From Balneola sp. (lineage in GTDB: Bacteria > Bacteroidota > Rhodothermia > Balneolales > Balneolaceae): a stretch of DNA of 64,000 nucleotides. The first letter of the stretch is position 1. The number at the start of each line of letters is the position of its first letter. Below, piece by piece: positions 46,040 through 56,053 of the stretch. The notes beneath the pieces were generated by a model. It was given only the letters and a program-made list of their open reading frames with translations. It was not told the DNA's origin and did no database searches. Position numbers and translations under genes: made by a program. The stretch lies in contig JAEPPZ010000006.1 in the NCBI GenBank assembly GCA_017640785.1, positions 124,001-188,000 on the forward strand, in the 5' to 3' direction.

Positions 46040-49000
46040 TTATTTACCTCCACCTTTTCCATCATTGATAAGGTCTAATTCTAAAAGGTTGATTGAATCT
46101 GCATTCAGATATTTGATATTCACCTGATTTACCTCTGCTGTTGATTCATTACTGATTTCAATTCTGTTTGCATCAATGCCCCATTCAACTAAGTAGTCCT
46201 TCATAGCTTTCAATCTTGAAGAAGAAGCTCTGCTACCATCTCCTGTTATTGCGATTCTAACTGATACTGAATTTTTCAGGTAAGAACCAATTCTGGACAG
46301 AATTGCCTGCACTTCATTACTCAATTGAGTACTACTTCCTGCAAATGTTACCATATTTGGCACGGTATAGCTTTGTGAGAAGTCTCTGATTAACAATAGG
46401 TCTTCTCTTTGTCTTAAAATATTCATCAGATTATCCATCATTCTTAATGCAAGACTGTTATTTATAAGATTGATGTCATCTCTTTGATCATAGATTCTTA
46501 AGAATGAATCATCCGAGTAATCAAATTCAACTTCAGATCCGGATACTTGGGATACGATAATTCGATCCTGAGCAATGCCTTCTCCATAAAGGATAGCTTT
46601 AACTCTGTTACCAATTTCAAGTGATGGTGCATTTACTTGTACTGTCAAATTCTGGTACTCTTTCATCGGTAAAGAAACTCGTTTTACAAGATACTCATGA
46701 ACTCTGTTAAGAGAAGAACCTGCACCTAAGTTTAAGCCACTCGGAACTGCATTATGCTCAGCGATAAATACATAATCCCAACTTCTGATACCTCTGATTC
46801 TTGGGTTAACCTGAAGATCTTCAACCTGAGAAATAAATCTGATGTTTCTGTTTTCTACACTTAGCTCAAGCTCTACACGTCTGTTTCTTGCCATATCAAC
46901 ACGATCTTTTTCAGGAGCTGCATTCTTACTGAAGCTCAATCCTTCGAACTGTAATTTATCTGCATCAACTCCGGCAGCAACCATATAAGCACGTACCGCT
47001 TTAGCTCTTCTTTCCGACAATGCTAAGTTATAAGACTGAGAACTCTTGCTATCTGTGTGACCGGTTACTTTGATGAAGTAATCTTCGTCACGTTCAATTA
47101 AGAATTTAGCAACTTTATCCAGCATTTGAGCAGCAGGCTGATTAATGTAAGTACTGTTGTTATTAAAGTGGATATGCTTTGGAAGTACTGTGAGTGTTTC
47201 GAGTTCTCCGAAAGCAATGCTTCTTGCAGCAATTGGATTTACTGTAAGTGCATGTGGAATAGCTTCCGCAGTAAATGGCAAGATCTCAATTTCCGGTACT
47301 TCACATATTTCCACACAAGTCAGATAATTGTTCGGGTCAATTATTGGAGTTTTCTTAACTCTGTCCGGGATCAGGTTATCGAATAAACGCTCATCAAATT
47401 TATAACTGAATCCTAGATAAGCACCTTTTTGTGTATAGTTGTTTGATACCAGGTCCTGATCATCATATCCGAAGAAGTTAAATCCTGCAGCTAAACGAAG
47501 GTTTGTAGCAACCAAGAATCCTGCTTCAACACCTAAGCCATAATCTTTAGTTGTGAAGTCACTGTTAGCTAGTAAACTTGCGTTTATACCTGCATCCCAT
47601 TTTTCGTCAATATCATAGATCGCTCTACCGGAGATCAATTCAAGGAAGCTTGCAGTTCTTAATTGGCTGTCTGACTCTAAAGAATACTTCGCTGCTACTC
47701 TACCTGATAAAGTCAGGTCGGTAGTAGGATGATAATTTCCATGAGAAGAAAGCACGTGTGCAGTTCTAAAGAAATCCTCATCAACATTTTTGTCAATTTC
47801 GTGTTTGAACTCATAACGGAAAAGAGCATCAAATTTGTTTGTTGATGTACTTCGGTATGCTGCTCCAACTTGTAAACGTTCCTGCAATTTGCTTAAACCT
47901 GGAACACCTTCTTTGGTATTCAAAGAAATGATGTTCTTTGTTAAAAGTGTCCAGTCAGTATTTAATTTCAACCCATAACCAAGGCTGTTCAGATACAAGT
48001 TATCAGTAGATGTAAATCTCGCTTCAGCTCTTGCAGTAGCTTTCCAGTTAGTGCTGCCTGTGTAATCAACTGCAGATGTAATTGCTGTTCCGTCATTCAC
48101 AGCCTGACCTTCCAAAGTAAATACTCTTTCAAAACCAAAGTTCAATCCCAAGCCCTGTGCTAATTGGAATTGATTTCTTAATCCAATGGCAGCTTGACCG
48201 CTTCTACCGTCAAAAGAATCGTTAACTCTGTATTCACTATACACTTTACCATTTTTCATGTAACTGGCATCAATACCAACTACTGTGTTATTTTTTTGCT
48301 GTGAACCACTTAGTGTATTTATACCGGCTGCACTTGAAATAAACTCATGACGCGCATACAATTTTGCAAGCGTTCGTAGTTTATAATCTGCACCAACCGC
48401 AATTAATCGCTTGTCTGCTTCATTTAGATCTTGTTCTACTTCACCAAAAGCGGAAGCACCTGAAAGGAATGGAAGATCAGCTTTAACTTTACCTCTTATA
48501 TTTGTGTTATAAGATGTTGAATCCAGAGCTGATTTATAATTTTCAGAATATCTCAGTCCCATTTCCGCATTGATATTGTTTCCAAAAGTTTTTTCAGCTG
48601 AGATCAATCCGCCAAACGTACGATCACTAGTTGTATCGTTTCTTGTAAATAAAAGCTCATTCTTAAGTGAAGTTGAACTGTTTAATTTATAACGTGTTCT
48701 CGCTCTAGCTTCTGTTCTACCCTGTCCTAAGCTGGAACCCTCATTACTGAAGTCCTCATTTGACTTACCTAACTGAGCAAAAACATCCAGTTTGGAACCT
48801 TTATGGTTTACCTGAACTCGTGCTGCGCTACCACTACCATTATTATCAGTATTTGTGTTAGCAAATTCACCAACTACTTTTGTTCCTTTACCTAATTCCG
48901 CAGAAATATTACCGGAAAGTAATCTAAAATTGTTTTCAGGATTGTTATCCTGAACCGCATTTGCACCTATCTTGATTCCTTCTCTTAGTTCCGTCTCAGC

Positions 49001-52000
49001 TTTTACACCACCAATCAAATATCTGTCTTGGTTGTTTGTAACTTCGTATGTAGCTCTTATGAATACCGGATTGAAATCAATATCCACACTTGAAACAGGG
49101 TTTTTAAAAGTAATCACTCCTGAAAATGGATCAATAACATAGTCACGAAAACGGGTTAGTGGTTCAACACTTAAAATAACATCCGGCTGTTCTCTGTCAT
49201 AAGTTACTATCTCAACGATTTCACTATTATCAACAATGTCTCTGTCAGGAAGATCATATCTTGAAATCCCCTGTCCCTGGAATTCTCTTACTTTTCTACT
49301 TGAAAATGCATTTATACCAAATGCCTGAGCTTTGATCTTTCCTTCTTCGAAACTTGTTTTTAAACCGGTTTGAGCTCTGCTATATGTACCAAGTTGTACA
49401 TTTTGATCTCTCTCCTGAGTAATAAAGTCTCCATATAGTGCATATGTTTTGCCTCTGTCTACACGTACATAAAGTCTGCTGGAAGACTGAGCATCGAAAC
49501 CTTTAATAGATGACTCGCCATACACAGGGTAAAATTCATCAGGTCTGATATCTCTGAATAACCTGTCTTCTTTTGATTTCTCAGAATCAAAACCTGCAGT
49601 CAAAAGTGATCTTCCGCTTATTTTACCTTTGATAAAGAAAGCAAGTCTAGCATCTCCTGTAAAGTTTTGGAAATCATATGAAAGTTGTTTCAACTCTCTT
49701 TCAAAACCATCAGCTTCTTTTTCAGAACTAATGTTTACCTGTTGATTGAATCTAAGTGTACCTTCAATTATACCTGAAGCAATTAATGGCCTTAAGTCAG
49801 GTAGAAATTCAACTTTTACTTCTCCTTTCAGAACACCAAGATTCGCCCTTGCTAAAGTAGTTTTTGGTTGAGTGGTAGAAGTAAGTTCAAATTCAGCAAC
49901 CCCACCCTCAATAAATGTTTGAGTTCCTGGCTCATTAATGTTGTTGTCTTTAACTTTCCAGTTCCCAAATTCCGTATCCAGTGTTATTAATACACGATCT
50001 CCTACGTTGATATCATTTTCATCCAATATCTCTACTCTTACCAATGCCGAAGATACCCCATCTGCGGAAACATAATTTCTTGGAGCAGTAACTTTAAGTC
50101 GGTTTGCTTTACCCGGAGCAAATACCTGTATTTCTTCTCTTCCTCTGATGTTACCAAACGGGTCAATCTCTTCCAATACCAAAACGTTCTTACCTGCTTC
50201 AAAATCGATACTTACATACTCCCAACCTTGTAAATTATTTGTTGGTGAAATGGAAGATTGACCAACTTTCTCATCATCAATTAAATTTCCATTTAATGTC
50301 AGTAAGAACTTGGCTCCATATTTTCCTTTAGCCCAGATCGTGTAGTTGTTAACGGTAAGTGTATCGTTATTTGAAAGGTTTAAAAATCCTAAACCATCTT
50401 CAGCATTCATTAAAGCTTCTTCAAGTAATACACCTTGTGATGGAGCTATCTCTTCTTCTGTAGTTTCGTTAGTTGATTTTCCGTCAGGGCTGGTAGCAGC
50501 TTTTTTGGATACAGAAGCTTTTCCGTCTACAGTACCACTTGCATTTTCAAACTGTCCTCTTCCTGATTGAGCGTTACTCTCATTTAATGTAAAGCTTCTT
50601 TTTAATGAACCGGTTAGTGCATCTTTAGATGTTTGAGAAAGCAACTCTCTTCTGGAATTAATTTCCTCATTTACCCCCGGAGTACACTCGCAAATTGCAA
50701 AATCAGCTCGATGTAATTGTCCTTTTTTAACGTCCACAAATCTACTTGAAGGATCATTTGCATGTCGGTTGTCCAGAACAGAAAGCTTACTACCTTCCGG
50801 TAATGAATAGTTATCGACTTTAAGAACATGCTTATTTGGAGTTACGGCATAGAACGTATATTTCCCTTCACTATCTGTAACCACATAAGTACCATTCTCC
50901 ATATATAATCGTACACCAGGCACTCCAACTTCACCGGCATCCTGCATATCATTTTCGTTACAATCTTGGAAAACTTTACCTATTACATACGCATTGTCAT
51001 TGAATAGACCACCACGGACTTCAACTTTTACTTTAGCTTCATTACTACTCTTAACTACTACTTCATCACTCTTAGCTACCGCAACGTTAATCCCTTTCCC
51101 TTTTTCTGATCCCGGGCCTACAAATACTCTGTATGTTAATTCTTTAGTTGTTCCTGATTCAATATCACCTACATCAAATTTTAAGCTCGGACCTTTACCA
51201 CCTTCTGGATCCTGAAGTTTTACCCCATCAAGTTTTGTGGAACCCAATTGATATTCGAAACCGAATGGAAGCAGATCATCAATAAACAGATTTCTAACCG
51301 TGTTAATCGCTTCACTCTTAATGGTAATCGTGTAATTGATATAATCACCAATTTCTGCAGTTGGACGATCTACCGTTTTATTGGTGAATAGAACGCCTCT
51401 TGCCTGTGGATCTAAAGGAATGTCAAAATCAGTACCTTGAGGAACATTGTTGAAAACCCAATCCTTACCATAAGATGCTAATGTATCAACTTTACGACCG
51501 GCCGGCAGAAGTCCCAATGGCACTTCAGATGAAAAAGTATAGCCTTCCGGAGTTTCTACTTCCACTTTATAAGTTCCGGTTTCAAGATACCTGAAAGCAA
51601 ATCTACCATCAGGACCGGTGATGTATTCACTTGGAGCAGGAGTAGTTCCGTCCGTCTCAAAAACTTTAGCTCTTCCACCAGCATCGCCACCATTGTTAGC
51701 TCCGGTAACATCTATTACTATTACTTTTGCATTACTGATTGGCTGATTAGTTTCGCTGTCAAAAACAATCCCATAAGGGTCTACAACAACCGTAGTTTCA
51801 ATTCTTGCTCCTTGTCCACCACCTCCGGTATTATTGATCCCACTACAATTCAATCTTGCTTGTATTACATCATCCTCAACCGTTTCAAGAATATCGTTTC
51901 CAATTACTACATCAAAATCAGCAGCATTTCGCGTTGGTACACCACCGGCAATTCTGAATAAACTAGTATTAATACCTGTTTCAATTCCAATGAATTTTTC

Positions 52001-53215
52001 AGAATCATTTGTCTCAAAAGACTTTAAAGTAATTTCAGTTGTATCAATTCTGGATCTAAACTCATTACATGCAGCAGCAGTTGCCTGAAGATTAAGCTTA
52101 CGACCTATACTTGATGTACCTGTTTTCTTTCCAAAAGTATCATCAGTATAATAATCAATAGTAGCACCGTTTGAAGGAAGGAACCCAACTACATTATCAG
52201 AAGCTGCATCAACTACTAAATTTTCTTCCGGATCACTATAACTTATTTCTGCTCTGTTTTGTACAGTATCACTAGCTCCGGGGTTGATCTGTACCTGGAA
52301 AGTAGTGCTGAACTCTTCTCCTGAACCAAGTTCGTCAAAGGCAAGGCCAATGAACGAGACTAACGCCGGATCCGAAGGCAATGAGGAGCTAAATTCATAT
52401 TTACCATTCCCCTCATACCCATAAAGCTCTTGTCCGTTCGTAGTTTCTGTAAATTGAACAAAGCTCACATTTGAAGGAATAGAGTCAAGCAGTATAATTT
52501 TATTTGAAGAGATTCCATCAATCGTAATTCCGCTTCTAGGTAATGCTGAAACGTCTCCCTTGTTTATTCCTGAAATCGTATAAGTAAAGTTTTCGTTTGG
52601 AAGCTTTTCTTCACTACCTGATTGAGTTTTGTTTAACTCAATTCTAGCCCCTGATAATACATATACGGAATCACGTTTTAACAATCTTACGTCAAATTCT
52701 CTTGAAATGGCCTCTACGTTAATTATAGAAGTGATCGAGTCATCTTCAGCTTCATTAATTGCACCTGAATATCTGAAATCGAATCGCTCACCTGGATTTA
52801 GAGTTACTGTCTGAAATAAAGTGTCAGTATTCTGAATTTTAGATTTAGTTCCATTCAACCATTCCAGATCTTCAAGATCATACTCTCCTTGCTCCCAATT
52901 GTAGATCTTGATATCAAATGTAGAAGTAATATTTCCACGGTTAATCAGGAAATGATCAAACTCTACCTTTTCCCCTCTGAACCTTTTTAATGAATTGTTG
53001 AGTTCTAGAGCAAAGTCAATTGTTGCATCAACTACTACATTAACTTCATTTGAAAGTATTTCAATTGGAGTAGTATCACCAGTTTCGGAATAGGTAGTTG
53101 TTACCTGATTCTTAATAGAAGTTCCGCTGGTTGGAGCATTTTGTGCACGAACCTCTCCCATCCCTGCTAACAGAAGCAGAACCAGAAATGATATGAGAGA
53201 GTTAATTTTGTACAC
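46040..53215 (-). CDS. 2391-residue outer-membrane protein: DUF11/Ig exterior, beta-barrel, tandem OmpA-like domains
   Basis: The start is a GTG at 53215; an in-frame TAA lies two codons upstream. The order is: signal peptide (about 1-24); a SIKNQVTTTY N-terminal module shared with the 889-residue neighbour; a carboxypeptidase-like repeat (about 480-600); DUF11 (about 606-720); SdrD-B-like (about 742-830); a Ser/Lys-rich linker (about 890-960); an invasin-like Ig (about 1035-1130); about 800 residues of amphipathic strands that look like a large outer-membrane barrel (about 1150-1945); an OmpA domain (about 2010-2115) with HTDSK and NLALSERRAKAVRAYM, the peptidoglycan-binding pattern; and a degenerate second OmpA-like domain (about 2288-2375). 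Its C-terminal GKGGGK codons contain the ribosome-binding site of the next gene. It could anchor or export the other operon products. Confidence 0.82.
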   Translation of the reverse strand: MYKINSLISFLVLLLLAGMGEVRAQNAPTSGTSIKNQVTTTYSETGDTTPIEILSNEVNVVVDATIDFALELNNSLKRFRGEKVEFDHFLINRGNITSTFDIKIYNWEQGEYDLEDLEWLNGTKSKIQNTDTLFQTVTLNPGERFDFRYSGAINEAEDDSITSIINVEAISREFDVRLLKRDSVYVLSGARIELNKTQSGSEEKLPNENFTYTISGINKGDVSALPRSGITIDGISSNKIILLDSIPSNVSFVQFTETTNGQELYGYEGNGKYEFSSSLPSDPALVSFIGLAFDELGSGEEFSTTFQVQINPGASDTVQNRAEISYSDPEENLVVDAASDNVVGFLPSNGATIDYYTDDTFGKKTGTSSIGRKLNLQATAAACNEFRSRIDTTEITLKSFETNDSEKFIGIETGINTSLFRIAGGVPTRNAADFDVVIGNDILETVEDDVIQARLNCSGINNTGGGGQGARIETTVVVDPYGIVFDSETNQPISNAKVIVIDVTGANNGGDAGGRAKVFETDGTTPAPSEYITGPDGRFAFRYLETGTYKVEVETPEGYTFSSEVPLGLLPAGRKVDTLASYGKDWVFNNVPQGTDFDIPLDPQARGVLFTNKTVDRPTAEIGDYINYTITIKSEAINTVRNLFIDDLLPFGFEYQLGSTKLDGVKLQDPEGGKGPSLKFDVGDIESGTTKELTYRVFVGPGSEKGKGINVAVAKSDEVVVKSSNEAKVKVEVRGGLFNDNAYVIGKVFQDCNENDMQDAGEVGVPGVRLYMENGTYVVTDSEGKYTFYAVTPNKHVLKVDNYSLPEGSKLSVLDNRHANDPSSRFVDVKKGQLHRADFAICECTPGVNEEINSRRELLSQTSKDALTGSLKRSFTLNESNAQSGRGQFENASGTVDGKASVSKKAATSPDGKSTNETTEEEIAPSQGVLLEEALMNAEDGLGFLNLSNNDTLTVNNYTIWAKGKYGAKFLLTLNGNLIDDEKVGQSSISPTNNLQGWEYVSIDFEAGKNVLVLEEIDPFGNIRGREEIQVFAPGKANRLKVTAPRNYVSADGVSSALVRVEILDENDINVGDRVLITLDTEFGNWKVKDNNINEPGTQTFIEGGVAEFELTSTTQPKTTLARANLGVLKGEVKVEFLPDLRPLIASGIIEGTLRFNQQVNISSEKEADGFERELKQLSYDFQNFTGDARLAFFIKGKISGRSLLTAGFDSEKSKEDRLFRDIRPDEFYPVYGESSIKGFDAQSSSRLYVRVDRGKTYALYGDFITQERDQNVQLGTYSRAQTGLKTSFEEGKIKAQAFGINAFSSRKVREFQGQGISRYDLPDRDIVDNSEIVEIVTYDREQPDVILSVEPLTRFRDYVIDPFSGVITFKNPVSSVDIDFNPVFIRATYEVTNNQDRYLIGGVKAETELREGIKIGANAVQDNNPENNFRLLSGNISAELGKGTKVVGEFANTNTDNNGSGSAARVQVNHKGSKLDVFAQLGKSNEDFSNEGSSLGQGRTEARARTRYKLNSSTSLKNELLFTRNDTTSDRTFGGLISAEKTFGNNINAEMGLRYSENYKSALDSTSYNTNIRGKVKADLPFLSGASAFGEVEQDLNEADKRLIAVGADYKLRTLAKLYARHEFISSAAGINTLSGSQQKNNTVVGIDASYMKNGKVYSEYRVNDSFDGRSGQAAIGLRNQFQLAQGLGLNFGFERVFTLEGQAVNDGTAITSAVDYTGSTNWKATARAEARFTSTDNLYLNSLGYGLKLNTDWTLLTKNIISLNTKEGVPGLSKLQERLQVGAAYRSTSTNKFDALFRYEFKHEIDKNVDEDFFRTAHVLSSHGNYHPTTDLTLSGRVAAKYSLESDSQLRTASFLELISGRAIYDIDEKWDAGINASLLANSDFTTKDYGLGVEAGFLVATNLRLAAGFNFFGYDDQDLVSNNYTQKGAYLGFSYKFDERLFDNLIPDRVKKTPIIDPNNYLTCVEICEVPEIEILPFTAEAIPHALTVNPIAARSIAFGELETLTVLPKHIHFNNNSTYINQPAAQMLDKVAKFLIERDEDYFIKVTGHTDSKSSQSYNLALSERRAKAVRAYMVAAGVDADKLQFEGLSFSKNAAPEKDRVDMARNRRVELELSVENRNIRFISQVEDLQVNPRIRGIRSWDYVFIAEHNAVPSGLNLGAGSSLNRVHEYLVKRVSLPMKEYQNLTVQVNAPSLEIGNRVKAILYGEGIAQDRIIVSQVSGSEVEFDYSDDSFLRIYDQRDDINLINNSLALRMMDNLMNILRQREDLLLIRDFSQSYTVPNMVTFAGSSTQLSNEVQAILSRIGSYLKNSVSVRIAITGDGSRASSSRLKAMKDYLVEWGIDANRIEISNESTAEVNQVNIKYLNADSINLLELDLINDGKGGGK
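46046..46051 (-). promoter_or_regulatory. Ribosome-binding site for the 3260-residue protein
   Basis: GGAGGT on the minus strand lies within the last codons of the preceding gene, 6 bases before the TTG start at 46039 that directly follows its TAA. It decides the non-ATG start. Confidence 0.8.
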
Positions 53216-53241
53216 TTTTTATTTTTTAAACTTTTTAAAAG

Positions 53242-53267
53242 GAGAATGAGGGGTCAACCCCATTCTC
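53242..53267 (-). other. Intercistronic hairpin (possible partial terminator)
   Basis: Between the 889-residue and 2391-residue protein genes. On the minus strand GAGAATGGGG pairs with CCCC and ATTCTC around a TTGA loop, with a two-base bulge, followed by CTTTTAAAAAGTTTAAA. It could act as an attenuator that lowers expression of the distal giant genes or protects the 3' end of upstream mRNA. Confidence 0.6.
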
Positions 53268-53297
53268 ATAATTCTGGGTTATGAATATTTATTTAGC

Positions 53298-55967
53298 TCA
53301 ACTGTCTACTTTAACAGCAAATGTAAGCTGCACTTCTTCTGTAGGATCGAGTTGATCTATGTCAACCTGAATGGTACCGGTAGCACCTACTGCAGGTTGA
53401 GATGTGATAACTATGCTTCCGATCGTTCCGGAATTAACAGTGGTAGCGGCTGCTACCAACATTTTAGTGAACGACGGTGTGTCATCAGTTATAGAAATGG
53501 TTGTAACAGGCTGTGAACCATCATTACGAACAGTGATTTTATAATACACTGTATCACCAGGTAATACATTGAACGGGTTCTTCGTAAAGGTTCCTGCACT
53601 ACCACCGGCATCAGGTGCCTGGAATTTTTCCACAACAACAAGACCAGCCTGCACTTCAGTAATGTCAGTATTACTTCTTGAAGCTAAGTTGCTCATGTTA
53701 TCACTAATAGTGATTGTAGTAGTATTGGTTTCTCCATCATCAAGCCCGGCCAAACCAGTAACTTTAACGATGAATTTAACCTGGTCATTGAAACTCAGAT
53801 TACCCACTTCTTCAGGTAAGTTATACGTACCAGCAGTAGCTCCTGAAGTTAACAGTGAATCAGTAGCGTCAATAACTCCGTTATTGTTTGCATCCCAATA
53901 AACGTTTGAAGTCCAACCTACCGGCTTAGAGTTCGTTAGTTCAATTTCAAGATTAGAATTTGTACTATCATTCTCAGTTACGTTACTCAGAATAGTAAGC
54001 GTATGGAGGTAGTTACGAGATCCACCAGGTGCAATTTGACCTGACCCGTTCGCTATTAACTGCATATTTTGCAATACATTCACAACTACTTGGTCATGAA
54101 TAATATCAATTGCATTTGTTGTAGCTGAATAAGCTTGGAAATATACCGCTTGAGTTCCCGGTTGGTAACCCGCTGGAATAAATACTTCAGCAGTTATTTC
54201 TTTACTTGCACCAGCTGCTAAGTTTCCGGTCTCGTTTATAATACTGTTTCCGGCATTAGGGTCACGGAAAGTAACAGTCCAACCAGTTGGCATTGATCCC
54301 GCATTTAAAAGACCTCCGGAAGCATTCGTATCAGCTGCAAAGTCTAAATCGTATGCATCTTGTCCTGCACTGGTATTCTTTACGAAAAGTGTAAAAGAAA
54401 CCGTAGTTCCCGGGTTAGTTGTTTCGCTTACAACAAACGCAGTTTCTGGACCTTGCCCTTCACCTAAAGCACCAGCTAATCCGGCAGCTGCATCGTTTGT
54501 TAAATCAACCGTAGGTGCTACAATAGTATTTAACCTATCAGTATGAGTAGCGCTTTCGTTAGGATCTCCTATAGAAGTAAGAGTCTTATCAACAGAGAAT
54601 GGACCAGCTCCACTTATTCCTGAAGGCAACTGAACTTGTAAAATTACAACTACAGTGTCTCCTGGTTGGATTTGCCCGGTATCTTCGATTCCATCTGTAC
54701 CGGTATCTTGATAAGTACTGGTAGGTTGATTATTTGCATCAGCCTTGTAGAGGAAGAACTGTCTTCCACTCGGGTAGTTATCAGTACCAAGCGTAATGTT
54801 GTATGTATCTGCAGTACTACCTGTGTTTACATAACGGTTTACGAAATTAACTGTAGCACCCTGCTCAGTAGAATCGATCAATACAACCTGTGCATCAACT
54901 AATTCAATGTCATAGTTTTCATTTACAGTTACAGGAGTACCGTTAACAGTATTTTCACCTGGAATATCATCATGAGTAGTAATTACTGTATTGGTAATAG
55001 TTTCACCTTCCTGTCCGGCATCAATTGTTACCTGAAAAGAAAGAGTTCCTGAAGAACCGTTAGCAACATTTGCGATAACTGCACTCAAAGTATCCTGAGC
55101 ACCACCCGTTATATGCTCGAAAGTAATTCCACTTTCGTTTCCATCATCAGCATCTGTTAGGAATCCTGTTTTACCACTCCAAACAGCAGTTCCCGGAACA
55201 TAAGTTAAACCTGCAGGAATTGGATCCTTTAAAACAAGATTTGTTGCCGCAGCTGTACCATTTTCAGAGTACTGAATTGTATAGGTAAGTGTATTTCCTA
55301 CATCAGCTGTAGTCTGACTAACACCTTTACTAACTAAAATTACAGCATCTTCATCAACAACAGCTTTGTCAGTAGCGACTGCATTTTCATTGCCGCCGTT
55401 ATCTGTACTGAACTTACTTGTTGCAGTTACTGTGATATCTTCAAACTGACCATCCTGAGCACCAGCCGGTACATCAGCTACAATTACAACCCCGTATGAA
55501 TTGTTAGCTAAACCTGCACGGTCAACATTTGGTGTTATAGATATTTCAGTAAAGTTATCCGCAACACCATCCTTATTGGCATCCGGATAAATTCTGATGT
55601 TATTAAAGTTATATGCTCCATTATTTGCATCAACTGCGGTAATTGTGAACTGATCAGTTCCGTTACCCGTGTTGGTAATAATGTGGCTGAATGTTACCTG
55701 ACCACCGATACTAACCTGCTTGGTTACCCCGGCTGTAATTGTAACACCTGCTACCTGTTGTACAGTTGTAACAACAGTATTGGAAGTAACAGACTGATTG
55801 TTACTACCATTATCAATGTACGTGGCAGTTGCCTGGTTACCGATGGATGAAGATGCCGGTGGTACCTGAGCAAAAACATCCGTAGATGTGCCAAGTACAA
55901 CAGCAAAAACCATCAACATACCAAACAAAGCTTGTACCCTTTGTCGTAGTTTATGTGTTGTTTTCAT
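53298..55967 (-). CDS. DUF11-repeat surface protein (889 residues)
   Basis: I chose ATG 55967, which gives a standard signal peptide (about 1-34, ending TDVFAQ) and has AGGA 8 bases upstream. An in-frame ATG at 56057, overlapping the upstream stop as ATGA, would add 30 polar residues and cannot be ruled out. After the signal comes a SSIGNQATATY module like that of the 2391-residue protein, then DUF11-type units, for example SKGVSQTTADVGNTLTYTI ... LKDPIPAGLTYVPGT, and further beta-sandwich units with YxDANxxGVxD loops. The last 210 residues resemble the end of the 3260-residue protein. There is no sorting domain. DUF11 modules are Ig-like and often form stalks on cell surfaces. Confidence 0.83.
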   Translation of the reverse strand: MKTTHKLRQRVQALFGMLMVFAVVLGTSTDVFAQVPPASSSIGNQATATYIDNGSNNQSVTSNTVVTTVQQVAGVTITAGVTKQVSIGGQVTFSHIITNTGNGTDQFTITAVDANNGAYNFNNIRIYPDANKDGVADNFTEISITPNVDRAGLANNSYGVVIVADVPAGAQDGQFEDITVTATSKFSTDNGGNENAVATDKAVVDEDAVILVSKGVSQTTADVGNTLTYTIQYSENGTAAATNLVLKDPIPAGLTYVPGTAVWSGKTGFLTDADDGNESGITFEHITGGAQDTLSAVIANVANGSSGTLSFQVTIDAGQEGETITNTVITTHDDIPGENTVNGTPVTVNENYDIELVDAQVVLIDSTEQGATVNFVNRYVNTGSTADTYNITLGTDNYPSGRQFFLYKADANNQPTSTYQDTGTDGIEDTGQIQPGDTVVVILQVQLPSGISGAGPFSVDKTLTSIGDPNESATHTDRLNTIVAPTVDLTNDAAAGLAGALGEGQGPETAFVVSETTNPGTTVSFTLFVKNTSAGQDAYDLDFAADTNASGGLLNAGSMPTGWTVTFRDPNAGNSIINETGNLAAGASKEITAEVFIPAGYQPGTQAVYFQAYSATTNAIDIIHDQVVVNVLQNMQLIANGSGQIAPGGSRNYLHTLTILSNVTENDSTNSNLEIELTNSKPVGWTSNVYWDANNNGVIDATDSLLTSGATAGTYNLPEEVGNLSFNDQVKFIVKVTGLAGLDDGETNTTTITISDNMSNLASRSNTDITEVQAGLVVVEKFQAPDAGGSAGTFTKNPFNVLPGDTVYYKITVRNDGSQPVTTISITDDTPSFTKMLVAAATTVNSGTIGSIVITSQPAVGATGTIQVDIDQLDPTEEVQLTFAVKVDS

Positions 55968-56053
55968 TGTTTGAATCCTATGATTATGGTTCAATTGTTT
56001 AATTGTATGAACACTGTTTAGATTTGAATTTTGAAATCCCGTTTTAGTCCTGA

